NCBI GenBank assembly: GCA_963799045.1
Contig: CAWCVN010000007.1
Span: forward strand, 620,001 to 684,000
Reading direction: 5' to 3'
Length of the DNA: 64,000 bases
From: DASRSS01 sp963799045
GTDB lineage: Bacteria > Actinomycetota > Actinomycetes > Mycobacteriales > Jatrophihabitantaceae
The notes under the pieces are model-generated. The model made no database searches and was not told the origin of the DNA. It worked only from the letters and a program-made list of their open reading frames with translations. Below, piece by piece: positions 47,174 through 55,480 of this stretch. Position numbers and translations under genes: made by a program. Every line of letters begins with the position of its first letter. Position 1 is the first letter of the stretch.

Positions 47174-48120
47174 CCGCCGTCCGCACCGCCCCCACCGTGC
47201 AGGGCACGAACACCGCGACCATGCAGGCCTGGAGCAGCACGATGCGCCTGGTCGTCGGCGACGCCACCGTCCTGCGGCCCGCCGCGACGGACCTGGCCGT
47301 GCTGCTCGACCGGATCGACCGGCTGGCCAGCCGGTTCCGCCCGGACTCCGACCTGTCGCGGGCCAACGCGCTGGTCGGCCGGCCGGTGCCGATCCCCCGG
47401 CTGCTCACCGCACTCGTCGCGGCGGCCCTCGACGCGGCCGAGCAGACCGGCGGGGCGGTGGACCCGACCGTCGGCGCCACCATGCGCCGGCTCGGATACG
47501 ACCGCGACATCAGCGACCTGCCGGAGCTGGCGCCCGAGCCCGAACCCGCGGACCGGCTGACCGCTGCCCGCAACTGGCGCGACGTGCGGCTGGACCGCGA
47601 CGCCGGCCTGCTGATGGTGCCGCGCGGGGTCGAACTCGACCTCGGCGCCACGGCCAAGGCCTACGTCGCCGACCACGCCGCGCATGCGCTGGCCAGCCGG
47701 TACGACACGGCGGTCATGGTCGAGCTGGGTGGCGACATCGCCGTCGCGGGCGACCAGCCCGGCGGCTGGTGCATCACCGTCGCAGAACGGCGGGGCGAGC
47801 CCGGCCAGGACGTGCTGGTGCGCCACGGCGGGCTGACCACCTCGACCACCACGATCCGCAGCTGGCGCCGCGGTGACCGGGCGATGCACCACATCGTCGA
47901 CCCGCGCACCGGCGCACCGGCCGACGGTCCCTGGCGCACCGTGTCGGTCTACGCGCCGTGCGCGCTGGCCGCGAACACGGCCAGCACCGCCGCGATCGTG
48001 CTCGGCGAGCAGGCGCTGCCGTGGCTGTCGACGCGCAACCTGGCCGCGCGGCTGGTCGCGCACACCGGCGAGGTCCGCACCGTGGGCGACTGGCCGACCC
48101 CTGAGGCGGTCGCAGCGTGA
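47170..48120 (+). CDS. apbE: FAD:protein FMN transferase
   Basis: 316 residues. Transfers FMN from FAD to Thr/Ser of exported or membrane redox proteins. Family motifs: SRFRPDSDLSRANAL, GAVDPTVGATMRRLGYDRD, ELDLGATAKAYVADHA, and HHIVDPRTGAPADG near the end, with the Mg-binding Asp/Thr in the last part (NTASTAAIVLG). No N-terminal lipobox, so it may act in the cytoplasm or be exported another way. ATG overlaps the small protein stop; the downstream ferric-reductase-like gene is joined by a bridging mini-ORF. Confidence 0.86.
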   Translation: MTAVRTAPTVQGTNTATMQAWSSTMRLVVGDATVLRPAATDLAVLLDRIDRLASRFRPDSDLSRANALVGRPVPIPRLLTALVAAALDAAEQTGGAVDPTVGATMRRLGYDRDISDLPELAPEPEPADRLTAARNWRDVRLDRDAGLLMVPRGVELDLGATAKAYVADHAAHALASRYDTAVMVELGGDIAVAGDQPGGWCITVAERRGEPGQDVLVRHGGLTTSTTTIRSWRRGDRAMHHIVDPRTGAPADGPWRTVSVYAPCALAANTASTAAIVLGEQALPWLSTRNLAARLVAHTGEVRTVGDWPTPEAVAA

Positions 48121-48221
48121 TGAGAACTCCCCACCGAACTGCTCCCCCCGCACCCGCTACGCGCTCGTCGGCGGGGGGACCCCCATCGACGCTCCGCACT
48201 TCTACGGGGGCCCCGAAATGA
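48120..48221 (+). CDS. Bridging mini-ORF, 33 residues
   Basis: Opens MRTPHRTAPPAPATRSSAGG and ends TGAPK. Its ATG shares an A with the apbE stop (TGATGA) and its TGA overlaps the ATG of the ferric-reductase-like gene. Longest of four bridges. Coding function unproven. Confidence 0.35.
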   Translation: MRTPHRTAPPAPATRSSAGGPPSTLRTSTGAPK

Positions 48222-48781
48222 CGATCTGGCTCACCGCCCGCAGCGCCGGCCTCGCCGCCCTGCTGCTGCTGACCGTCGCGACCGCGCTCGGCGCCTCGGC
48301 CAGCCGCTCAGACCGCGAGCCCGGCCGGCGCTACATCATCCAGTACGTGCACCGCGTCGCGGCCGCGCTCGGCATCGGCGCGCTCGCCGTGCACATCCTG
48401 ACCGTGCTCGCCGACACCTACGCCAAGGTCGGCCTCACCGGCGCGCTGGTGCCGTTCACGTCCGGCTACCGGGCCACCGCCGTCGGGCTGGGCACAATCG
48501 CCGCCTACCTGCTCGTCGCCGTGGCCGCATTCGGCTTCGCGCGGGGCCGGATGGCGGTGAGCGCCGCGGGTGCCCGCGTCTGGCGCGCCGTTCACGCCAG
48601 CGCCTACGCCGCGTGGGCGATCGCGCTGGTCCACGGCTTCGCCAGCGGCACCGACAGCGCCCAGCCGTGGGTCCGCCTGCTGTACCTGTCCTGCCTCACC
48701 GCGGTGCCCGCCGCCCTCGCGCTGCGGCTGAGCGTCCCGCACCCCAAGCGTTCCGCCCGACAGAAAGTGGTGACCTCATGA
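48218..48781 (+). CDS. Ferric-reductase-like transmembrane protein
   Basis: 187 residues with about five hydrophobic segments. Two histidine pairs that could ligate haem: YVHRVAAAL...ALAVHILTVL and AVHASAYAAWAIALVHGFA. This matches the transmembrane b-type cytochrome core of ferric-reductase-like proteins, without a FAD/NAD domain. The FAD/NADH part may be supplied by the adjacent NuoF-like protein and ferredoxin. Its stop overlaps the next ATG. Confidence 0.78.
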   Translation: MTIWLTARSAGLAALLLLTVATALGASASRSDREPGRRYIIQYVHRVAAALGIGALAVHILTVLADTYAKVGLTGALVPFTSGYRATAVGLGTIAAYLLVAVAAFGFARGRMAVSAAGARVWRAVHASAYAAWAIALVHGFASGTDSAQPWVRLLYLSCLTAVPAALALRLSVPHPKRSARQKVVTS

Positions 48782-50016
48782 CGGCCCTGCTCAGCGCCCC
48801 GGCCGAGCCGGCAACCGCCTGGAGCATCGGCGCGCCCCGCCTGCTCGCCGGCCTGGACCGGCACGAGCACCTCGACGTACACCGGCACCTGTCCGTCCAC
48901 GGCCAGCGGCCGCAGCTGGGCCTGGACCGGCTGCTCGGGCTGCTCGACCACGCGGGGATCGCCGGCCGGGGCGGCGCGGGCTTCGCCTTGGCCCGCAAGC
49001 TGCGCTCGCTGTCGGGCAGCGGCCCGCGCCGGGTCGTCGTCAACGGCAGCGAGAGCGAGCCGGCCAGCCGGAAGGACCGCACACTGCTGCGCCGCAGCCC
49101 ACACCTCGTCCTCGACGGCGCGGTGATCGTCGCCGAGGCCATCGGGGCCGGGGAGGTCGAGGTGGCCGTCCACGATTCCGAGGCCGCGCACGCACTGCGC
49201 CGCGCCGTCGCGCAACGCGGCCGCGAGCGGGTGCGGGTGCAGGTCACGCAGACCGACGCCGTGTTCGTCGGCGGCGAGGCCGGCGCGCTGCTGCGCGGCC
49301 TGGCGGGCAGGCCGCAGCTGCCGGCCGGGCGGCGCGAGCTGCCCACCGATCGCGGCATCCTGCTGAGCAACGTCGAGACCTTCGCGCAGACGGCCGTGCT
49401 GAGCCGGATGGGCGCGCGGCGCTTCGCCGAGTCGGGCACCGCGGCCGAGCCGGGGACCACGTTGGTCACGCTCGGCGGCGCGGTGCAGCGCCCCGGCGTC
49501 GTCGAGATCCCGATCGGCACCCCGCTCGGCATCCTGCTCGACGCGGCCGCGGCACCGTCGGCCCAGGCGGTGGTGATCGGCGGCTACCACGGCAGCTGGA
49601 TCGCCGCCGACCCGGCGATCCGGCTGTCGCGCGAGGGCGTGCAGGCGGCCGGCGGCTCGTTCGGCGCGGGCGTGCTGCTCGTCGTCGACGACGACAGCTG
49701 CGCCCTCGGCGAGCTGGCCCGGGTGGCCGACTGGCTGGCCGGCGAATCGGCCGGGCAGTGCGGACCGTGCATGTTCGGCCTGCCGGCGCTCGCCCGCGAC
49801 GTCCGCGCACTCGCCGCCGGCCACCCCCGGGCGCTGACCGAGTCGCTGCGGCACTCCCAGCTCGTCGCCGGTCGCGGCGCGTGCAGCCATCCGGACGGGG
49901 CGGTCCGCTTCGTCACCTCGGGCATCCGGCTGCTGCGCGACGAGATCGAGGCCCACCTGCGCGGCGGCTGCAGCCGCCCCGTCCGCGGCCTGTTCCCGAT
50001 CGGGATGGCGTCGTGA
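48778..50016 (+). CDS. NuoF-like NADH-binding/SLBB protein
   Basis: 412 residues. FMN/NADH-binding GRGGAGFALARKLRSL and NGSESEPASRKDRTLL, a SLBB-like region (EIPIGTPLGILLDAA) and a 4Fe-4S motif AGQCGPCMFGLPAL plus a distal GACSHPDGA. This is the NuoF arrangement, outside a nuo operon. It should take electrons from NAD(P)H and pass them to the ferredoxin. Coupled to both neighbours by overlapping stop/start codons. Confidence 0.82.
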   Translation: MTALLSAPAEPATAWSIGAPRLLAGLDRHEHLDVHRHLSVHGQRPQLGLDRLLGLLDHAGIAGRGGAGFALARKLRSLSGSGPRRVVVNGSESEPASRKDRTLLRRSPHLVLDGAVIVAEAIGAGEVEVAVHDSEAAHALRRAVAQRGRERVRVQVTQTDAVFVGGEAGALLRGLAGRPQLPAGRRELPTDRGILLSNVETFAQTAVLSRMGARRFAESGTAAEPGTTLVTLGGAVQRPGVVEIPIGTPLGILLDAAAAPSAQAVVIGGYHGSWIAADPAIRLSREGVQAAGGSFGAGVLLVVDDDSCALGELARVADWLAGESAGQCGPCMFGLPALARDVRALAAGHPRALTESLRHSQLVAGRGACSHPDGAVRFVTSGIRLLRDEIEAHLRGGCSRPVRGLFPIGMAS

Positions 50017-50234
50017 GCGCGCCCGCCACCACCACCGGCGCGCAGCTGCGCATCGACTGGACCCGCTGCGACGGGCACGGCCTGTGCGCCGCCCTGCTGC
50101 CGTACCGGATCACCCGCGACGAGTGGGGCTACCCGATCCTGCGCAGCGGACCGATCCCCGACCGCGAGCTGCCCGACGCCCGCCGCGCCGTCGCGGCGTG
50201 CCCAGCGCTGGCGCTGCGACTCACGGCAGAGTGA
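50013..50234 (+). CDS. Ferredoxin
   Basis: 73 residues from a GTG overlapping the upstream stop. Cysteines lie in WTRCDGHGLCAALLP and AACPALAL, the spacing of 3Fe-4S/4Fe-4S ferredoxins of actinobacteria that work with P450s or flavin systems. It is the last gene of the redox group. Confidence 0.82.
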   Translation: MSAPATTTGAQLRIDWTRCDGHGLCAALLPYRITRDEWGYPILRSGPIPDRELPDARRAVAACPALALRLTAE

Positions 50235-50247
50235 ACGGAGCGAGGAG

Positions 50248-51447
50248 ATGACCGCCCTGGTCGGGTCCGCCCACCCCGCGACGGCCACCGTCGACGTCGA
50301 GATCGTCATCCCCGTGTTCAACGAGGAACGCGACCTCGGGCCGAGCGTGTGCAGGCTGCACGATTACCTCGCACGCGAGTTCCCGTTCACCGCGCTGATC
50401 ACCATCGCCGACAACGCGAGCACGGACAACACGTGGTCGGTCGCCACCGCGCTCGCCGACGAGCTCGACGACGTCACCGCCGTGCACCTGGACCAGCAGG
50501 GGCGTGGCCGCGCGCTGCACCACGTGTGGTCGGCCAGCCCCGCCCGCGTCGTCGCCTACATGGACGTCGACCTGTCCACCGACCTGGCCGCGCTGCTCCC
50601 GCTGGTCGCGCCCCTGCTGTCCGGGCACTCCGACGTCGCGATCGGCAGCCGGCTCTCGCGCTCCTCCCGCGTCATCCGCGGACCCAAGCGGGAGCTGATC
50701 TCGCGCGCCTACAACCTGCTCCTGCGCACGACGCTGCACGCCCGCTTCTCCGATGCCCAGTGCGGGTTCAAGGCGATGCGCGCCGACTGCGCGCGGGCGC
50801 TGCTGCCACACGTGCTCGACACGGCGTGGTTCTTCGACACCGAACTGCTCGTGCTGGCCGAACGCAGCGGGCTACGGATCGCCGAGGTCCCGGTGGACTG
50901 GGTCGACGACCCGGACAGCCGCGTGCAGGTGCTGCCGACGGCGCTGGCCGACCTGCGCGGAGTCGGGCGCGTGGGCAGGGCGCTGGTGCGCGGCCGGCTG
51001 CCGCTGCGCGAGCTGCGCGCGCAGCTGGGGCGCGCGCCGCTGAGCGTCCCGGGCGTGCCGGAGCCGCTGGCCAAGCAGGCGCTGCGGTTCGGCGCGATCG
51101 GCGTGGTCTCCACGCTGGCCTACCTGGCGCTGTTCGTGCTGCTGCGCCCGCTCGGCGCGCAGCCGGCGAACCTGCTCGCCCTGCTGGTCACCGCGGTCGC
51201 GAACACGGCGGCGAACCGGCGGTTCACCTTCGGCGTCCGCGGCTCGCACCGGGCCACCCGGCACCAGCTGCAGGGTCTGGCCGTGTTCGCCCTCGGCCTC
51301 GCCCTCACCAGTGGCGCCCTGGCGCTGCTGTCCGCGCTCAGCGCACAACCCACGCGGGCCGTCGAGCTCGGCGTGCTCGTCGCGGCCAACCTCGCGGCGA
51401 CCGTGCTGCGATTCGTCCTTCTTCGAGAGTGGGTGTTCACCCGATGA
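50248..51447 (+). CDS. Glycosyltransferase family 2 fused to a GtrA-like membrane domain
   Basis: 399 residues. N-terminal GT2 (DPM1-like) with EIVIPVFNEERDLGPSV, the DVDLST nucleotide-sugar/metal motif in VAYMDVDLSTDLAALLP, and SDAQCGFKAMRADCARALL. The C-terminal part (about 270-399) has four hydrophobic segments (FGAIGVVSTLAYLALFVLL, VTAVANTAANRRFTF) of the GtrA type. It probably makes polyprenyl-phosphate sugar for the two following GT39-like enzymes, which overlap it. Confidence 0.88.
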   Translation: MTALVGSAHPATATVDVEIVIPVFNEERDLGPSVCRLHDYLAREFPFTALITIADNASTDNTWSVATALADELDDVTAVHLDQQGRGRALHHVWSASPARVVAYMDVDLSTDLAALLPLVAPLLSGHSDVAIGSRLSRSSRVIRGPKRELISRAYNLLLRTTLHARFSDAQCGFKAMRADCARALLPHVLDTAWFFDTELLVLAERSGLRIAEVPVDWVDDPDSRVQVLPTALADLRGVGRVGRALVRGRLPLRELRAQLGRAPLSVPGVPEPLAKQALRFGAIGVVSTLAYLALFVLLRPLGAQPANLLALLVTAVANTAANRRFTFGVRGSHRATRHQLQGLAVFALGLALTSGALALLSALSAQPTRAVELGVLVAANLAATVLRFVLLREWVFTR

Positions 51448-53498
51448 CGACCGTCAGCTCCGCACCGACCACCGGCACGCCCGGGCTGGCCGAGCCGGCA
51501 CACGGCGCACCACGCGGCGGGTTCGCGCCGCGCCGGCGCGAGCGGTTGTCGCTCGGCGCGCTGCTGCTCGGCACCGGGCTGCTGTACACCGTCGGGCTGG
51601 GCTCGTCCGGGTACGCGAACGAGTTCTACGCCGCCGCCGTCCAGGCCGGCACGAACAGCTGGAAGGCGTTGCTGTTCGGCTCGTTCGACTCGGCGAACTT
51701 CATCACCGTCGACAAACCGCCCGCGTCGCTGTGGCCGATGGAGCTGGCCGGGCGGCTGTTCGGTTTCAACTCCTGGTCGATGCTGGTGCCGCAGGCGGTC
51801 GAGGGCGTGCTCGCGGTATGGCTGCTCTACGCAACCGTGCGCCGCTGGTTCGGGCCCGGGGCGGCCCTGCTCGCCGGCGGCCTGCTCGCGATCACCCCGG
51901 TGGCCGTGCTGATGTTCCGGTTCAACAACCCGGACGCGCTGATGACGCTGTTGATCGTCGCCGCCGCGTACTGCACCACGCGCGCCGTCGAGGCGGCCTC
52001 GACCCGCTGGCTGCTGCTGGCCGGGCTGACGATGGGCTTCGCTTTCCTGGCCAAGGGGCTGCAGCCGTTCACCGTGCTGCCCGCGCTGGCCCTCGCCTAC
52101 CTGATCGCGGCACCCACCTCGCTGCGCCGCAGGCTGCTGCAACTGCTGGCCGCCGGCGGCGCGATCGTCGCCGGCGCCGGCTGGTGGCTGGCGATCGTCG
52201 CGCTGACCCCGGCCGCCGACCGTCCTTACATCGGCGGCTCGGGGGACAACAGTGCGCTCGGCCTGGCCTTCGGCTACAACGGGCTGTCCCGGCTGACCGG
52301 CGGCAGTGGCCCGGGGGGCGGCGGCGGCGGGGGCGCCAACTTCTCCGGCTCGACCGGGGTCGGTCGGCTGTTCAACTCCCTCAACGGGGGCCAGATCTCC
52401 TGGCTCGTCCCCGCCGCACTCGCCGGCCTCGGCGCGATGCTGTGGCTGACCCGGTCCGCACCGCGCACCGACCGCACCCGCGCGGCGGCGATCATCTTCG
52501 GCGGCTGGCTGCTGGTGACCGGCGCGGTGCTCAGCTTCGCGAGCGGGATCATCCACACCTACTACTCCGTCGAGCTCGCACCCGCGGTGGCCGCGCTCGT
52601 CGCGGTCGGCATCGTGGCCCTGTGGCGCCGGCGTGCGCAGGCTCCGGCCCGGGCGGCGCTGGCCGCGGGCACCGTACTCAGCGCCTGGTGGGCCTACACG
52701 CTGCTGCACCGCACGCCGTCATGGCACCCGTGGATCGGCGTCCTGGTGATCGCCGCCGGCATCGTCGGCGCGGCGGCGCTGTTGCTGCCGCAGGTCCGGC
52801 CGGCGCGTGCCACGGTTCTCGCCGCGACCGCGAGCCTGCTGGCGGTGACGGCCGGTCCCGCGGCCTACGCGGTGAGCACGGCCGCGAGCCCGCACACCGG
52901 CAGCCTGCCGTCCGCGGGGCCCGCGGTGGCCGGCGCGTCGGGCGGCCCGGGCGGCCGCCTGCGCGGGCGTGTTCCCGGCGGCGCCCGCGGTGGCCTCCCC
53001 GGCGGCCTCCAGGGCGGCCTCCAGGGCGGACCGCCCGCCGGCCCCGGCCGTCCGGCGTCCGGGGGCGCGGTATCGGGCGGTCCTGCGTCCGGCGGCGCGG
53101 CGCCCGGCGGTCCGGCGTCCGGCCGTCCGGCGTCCGGCGGCGCGGGCGGGCAGAGCGTCAGCTCCGCGGTGACGGCGTTGCTGCAGAAGACCACCACCCG
53201 GTGGGCCGCGGCGGCGATCGGCTCGCAGACGGCCGGCCCCCTGGAGCTGGCAACCGGCAAGGCGGTCATGTCGATCGGCGGCTTCAACGGTAGTGACGAC
53301 GCACCCACGCTGGCCCAGTTCGAGCAGTGGGTCGCGCGCGGCGAGGTCGCGTACTTCATCGCCGGCGGCCGCTCGGGCGGTCCCGGCGGCGGCTCGGGCT
53401 CCGGCAGCCAGATCAGCAGCTGGGTCGCCTCGCACTTCTCGTCCACCACCGTGGGCGGGATGACCGTCTACGACCTCTCGGCGCCGACCGGCTCATGA
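51444..53498 (+). CDS. GT39/ArnT-like membrane glycosyltransferase, copy 1
   Basis: 684 residues. About 10-12 membrane segments. The loop motif after segment 1, with FDSANFITVDKPPASLWPME, holds the usual catalytic-type acidic/Lys residues, and FRFNNPDALMTLLIVAAA is typical. A periplasmic loop has a Gly-rich run (GGSGPGGGGGGGANFSGS). The C-terminal soluble part has about 120 Gly/Ala/Ser/Pro residues in repeats (GGPASGG), then a folded domain VTALLQKTTTRWAAAAIGSQ. Transfers a sugar from a lipid donor to an exported acceptor. Followed by a paralogue. Confidence 0.85.
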   Translation: MTTVSSAPTTGTPGLAEPAHGAPRGGFAPRRRERLSLGALLLGTGLLYTVGLGSSGYANEFYAAAVQAGTNSWKALLFGSFDSANFITVDKPPASLWPMELAGRLFGFNSWSMLVPQAVEGVLAVWLLYATVRRWFGPGAALLAGGLLAITPVAVLMFRFNNPDALMTLLIVAAAYCTTRAVEAASTRWLLLAGLTMGFAFLAKGLQPFTVLPALALAYLIAAPTSLRRRLLQLLAAGGAIVAGAGWWLAIVALTPAADRPYIGGSGDNSALGLAFGYNGLSRLTGGSGPGGGGGGGANFSGSTGVGRLFNSLNGGQISWLVPAALAGLGAMLWLTRSAPRTDRTRAAAIIFGGWLLVTGAVLSFASGIIHTYYSVELAPAVAALVAVGIVALWRRRAQAPARAALAAGTVLSAWWAYTLLHRTPSWHPWIGVLVIAAGIVGAAALLLPQVRPARATVLAATASLLAVTAGPAAYAVSTAASPHTGSLPSAGPAVAGASGGPGGRLRGRVPGGARGGLPGGLQGGLQGGPPAGPGRPASGGAVSGGPASGGAAPGGPASGRPASGGAGGQSVSSAVTALLQKTTTRWAAAAIGSQTAGPLELATGKAVMSIGGFNGSDDAPTLAQFEQWVARGEVAYFIAGGRSGGPGGGSGSGSQISSWVASHFSSTTVGGMTVYDLSAPTGS

Positions 53499-55468
53499 CC
53501 GGCACCGTGACCGCGGCGGCTCGACCGGACTCGGCTCCGGCCGGGCCGCCGCCCGCCGGCCCGCCCCACGCGCACCGGTTTGCGCTGGGCGGCCTGCTCG
53601 CGGGCACGGCGCTGCTGTATCTCGTCGACCTGTCCGCCTCGGGCTGGGCCAACCAGTTCTACGCCGCCGCAGCCCAGGCCGGCAGCAAGAGCTGGACGGC
53701 CATGCTGTTCGGCTCGCTCGACCCGGCCAACTTCATCACCGTCGACAAGCCGCCCGCCTCGCTGTGGGTCATGGACCTGTCGGTGCGCCTGTTCGGATTG
53801 AGCTCGTGGTCGGTGCTGGTGCCGCAGGCGCTCGAGGGCGTCGCCGCCGTGGCGCTGCTCCACGCGGCGGTGCGCCGGGTCGCCGGGCAGCACGCCGGCC
53901 TGCTCGCCGGCGCCGCGCTCGCCACGACGCCGGTCGCGACACTGATGTTCCGCTACGACAACCCGGACGCCCTGCTCGTGCTGCTGCTGACGGCGGCGGC
54001 CTACGCCACGGTGCGGGCCACCGAGCGGGCGCGCCCACGATGGCTGGTGCTCGCCGGTGCGCTGCTCGGCATCGCGTTCCTGACCAAGATGCTGCAAGGG
54101 CTGATCATCGCCCCCGCGCTCGCGGCCGCCTACCTGGTCGCCGCACCGACCTCGGCGCGCAGGCGGCTGCTGCACACGGCCGCGGCCGGCGGCGCGATGA
54201 TCGCCGGCGCCGGCTGGTGGGTGGCGCTGGTCGAGCTGTGGCCGGCCGGTTCGCGCCCCTACATCGGCGGCTCGAACCACAACTCGATCCTCGAACTCAC
54301 CTTCGGCTACAACGGCCTCGGCCGGCTGACCGGAGGCAGCAACAACGGCGCCGTCGGCGGGGGAGCCGGTGGCTTCTCCTCGAGCGAGACCGGTCTCGGC
54401 CGGCTGTTCGGCTCGCAGATGGGCGCCCAGATCAGCTGGCTGCTCCCGGCGGCGCTGCTCCTGCTCGGCGCGCTCGGCTGGCGGACCGCGCGCCGGCCGC
54501 GCACGGACGCACTGCGCGCAAGCCTGCTGGTGTGGGGCGGCTGGCTGCTGCTCACCGGCGCCGTGTTCAGCTTCGCCAGCGGGATCATCCATCCCTACTA
54601 CACGGTCGCGCTGGCACCGGCGATCGCGGCGCTCACCGGTATCGGTGCGGTGGCCCTGTGGCGCGAGCGCGCAGACGACGCGGCGCGGTGGCTGCTGGCG
54701 GCGACGGTCGGCGTGACGGCCGTGTGGAGCTGGCAGCTGCTCGGTCGCGCCGGCTGGCACCCCGAGCTGCGGTGGCTGGTGCTGGCAGCCGGTGCCGGTG
54801 CGGTGGCGGCGCTGTTCACCCGGGCCGCGGCGCGGGTGGTCGCGCCCGCCGTCGGCCTCGCCCTGCTCGCCGCGCCGACCGCCTACGCGCTGCAGACCGC
54901 GGCCACGGCGCACACCGGCGCGATCCCCACCGCCGGGCCGTCGGCATCGGCCCGCTTCGGGGTCCGGCCGGGTAACCGGGCCAACGCCGGCGGGCCACCG
55001 GCGTTCGGGCGCAACCAAGGCGGCTTCGGCGCTGCCCCCGGCGGCGCGCGCGGGCCGGGCGGCCGGCCGGCCCGCGGAGCGGGACGGCGCGGTGGGGGCG
55101 GGGGGCTCGGCGGCGCGGTGACGATCAGCTCGGCGCTGCGTTCGGCGCTGGCCAGCGGCTCCTACCGCTGGGCCGCGGCCACGACCGGCGACAACGAGGC
55201 CGCCTCGCTCGAGCTCGCGACCGGCACCGCGGTGATGTCGCTCGGCGGCTACAACGGCACCGACCCGGCGATCACGCTCGCACAGTTCCAGAAGCTGGTC
55301 GCCGCCGGCGACGTCCACTACTACGTCGCGGACGCGCGGGGCTTCATCGGTTCGACCGCCGCGAACACCTCGACGGCGTACGCGATCCAGCAGTGGGTCG
55401 AGTCGACCTACGCCGCGCAGACGATCGGCGCGAGCACCGTCTACGACCTGACATCGGCGGCGTCGTGA
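53495..55468 (+). CDS. GT39/ArnT-like membrane glycosyltransferase, copy 2
   Basis: 657 residues, clearly homologous to the gene before it along its whole length, for example LDPANFITVDKPPASLWVMD, FRYDNPDALLVLLLTAAAYA and the C-terminal ALASGSYRWAAATTGDNEAA. The Gly-rich loop and linker differ in composition. An ATG overlapping the previous stop indicates coupling. The pair is a tandem duplication within the glycosylation operon; separate donors or acceptors are possible. Confidence 0.85.
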   Translation: MTGTVTAAARPDSAPAGPPPAGPPHAHRFALGGLLAGTALLYLVDLSASGWANQFYAAAAQAGSKSWTAMLFGSLDPANFITVDKPPASLWVMDLSVRLFGLSSWSVLVPQALEGVAAVALLHAAVRRVAGQHAGLLAGAALATTPVATLMFRYDNPDALLVLLLTAAAYATVRATERARPRWLVLAGALLGIAFLTKMLQGLIIAPALAAAYLVAAPTSARRRLLHTAAAGGAMIAGAGWWVALVELWPAGSRPYIGGSNHNSILELTFGYNGLGRLTGGSNNGAVGGGAGGFSSSETGLGRLFGSQMGAQISWLLPAALLLLGALGWRTARRPRTDALRASLLVWGGWLLLTGAVFSFASGIIHPYYTVALAPAIAALTGIGAVALWRERADDAARWLLAATVGVTAVWSWQLLGRAGWHPELRWLVLAAGAGAVAALFTRAAARVVAPAVGLALLAAPTAYALQTAATAHTGAIPTAGPSASARFGVRPGNRANAGGPPAFGRNQGGFGAAPGGARGPGGRPARGAGRRGGGGGLGGAVTISSALRSALASGSYRWAAATTGDNEAASLELATGTAVMSLGGYNGTDPAITLAQFQKLVAAGDVHYYVADARGFIGSTAANTSTAYAIQQWVESTYAAQTIGASTVYDLTSAAS

Positions 55469-55480
55469 ACGCGGCCCGCG

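Noticed and set aside
50349..53498. 1049-codon open frame overlapping the GT2 and GT39 genes
   Set aside because: Arg/Ala/Pro-rich shadow in another frame of two clear genes.
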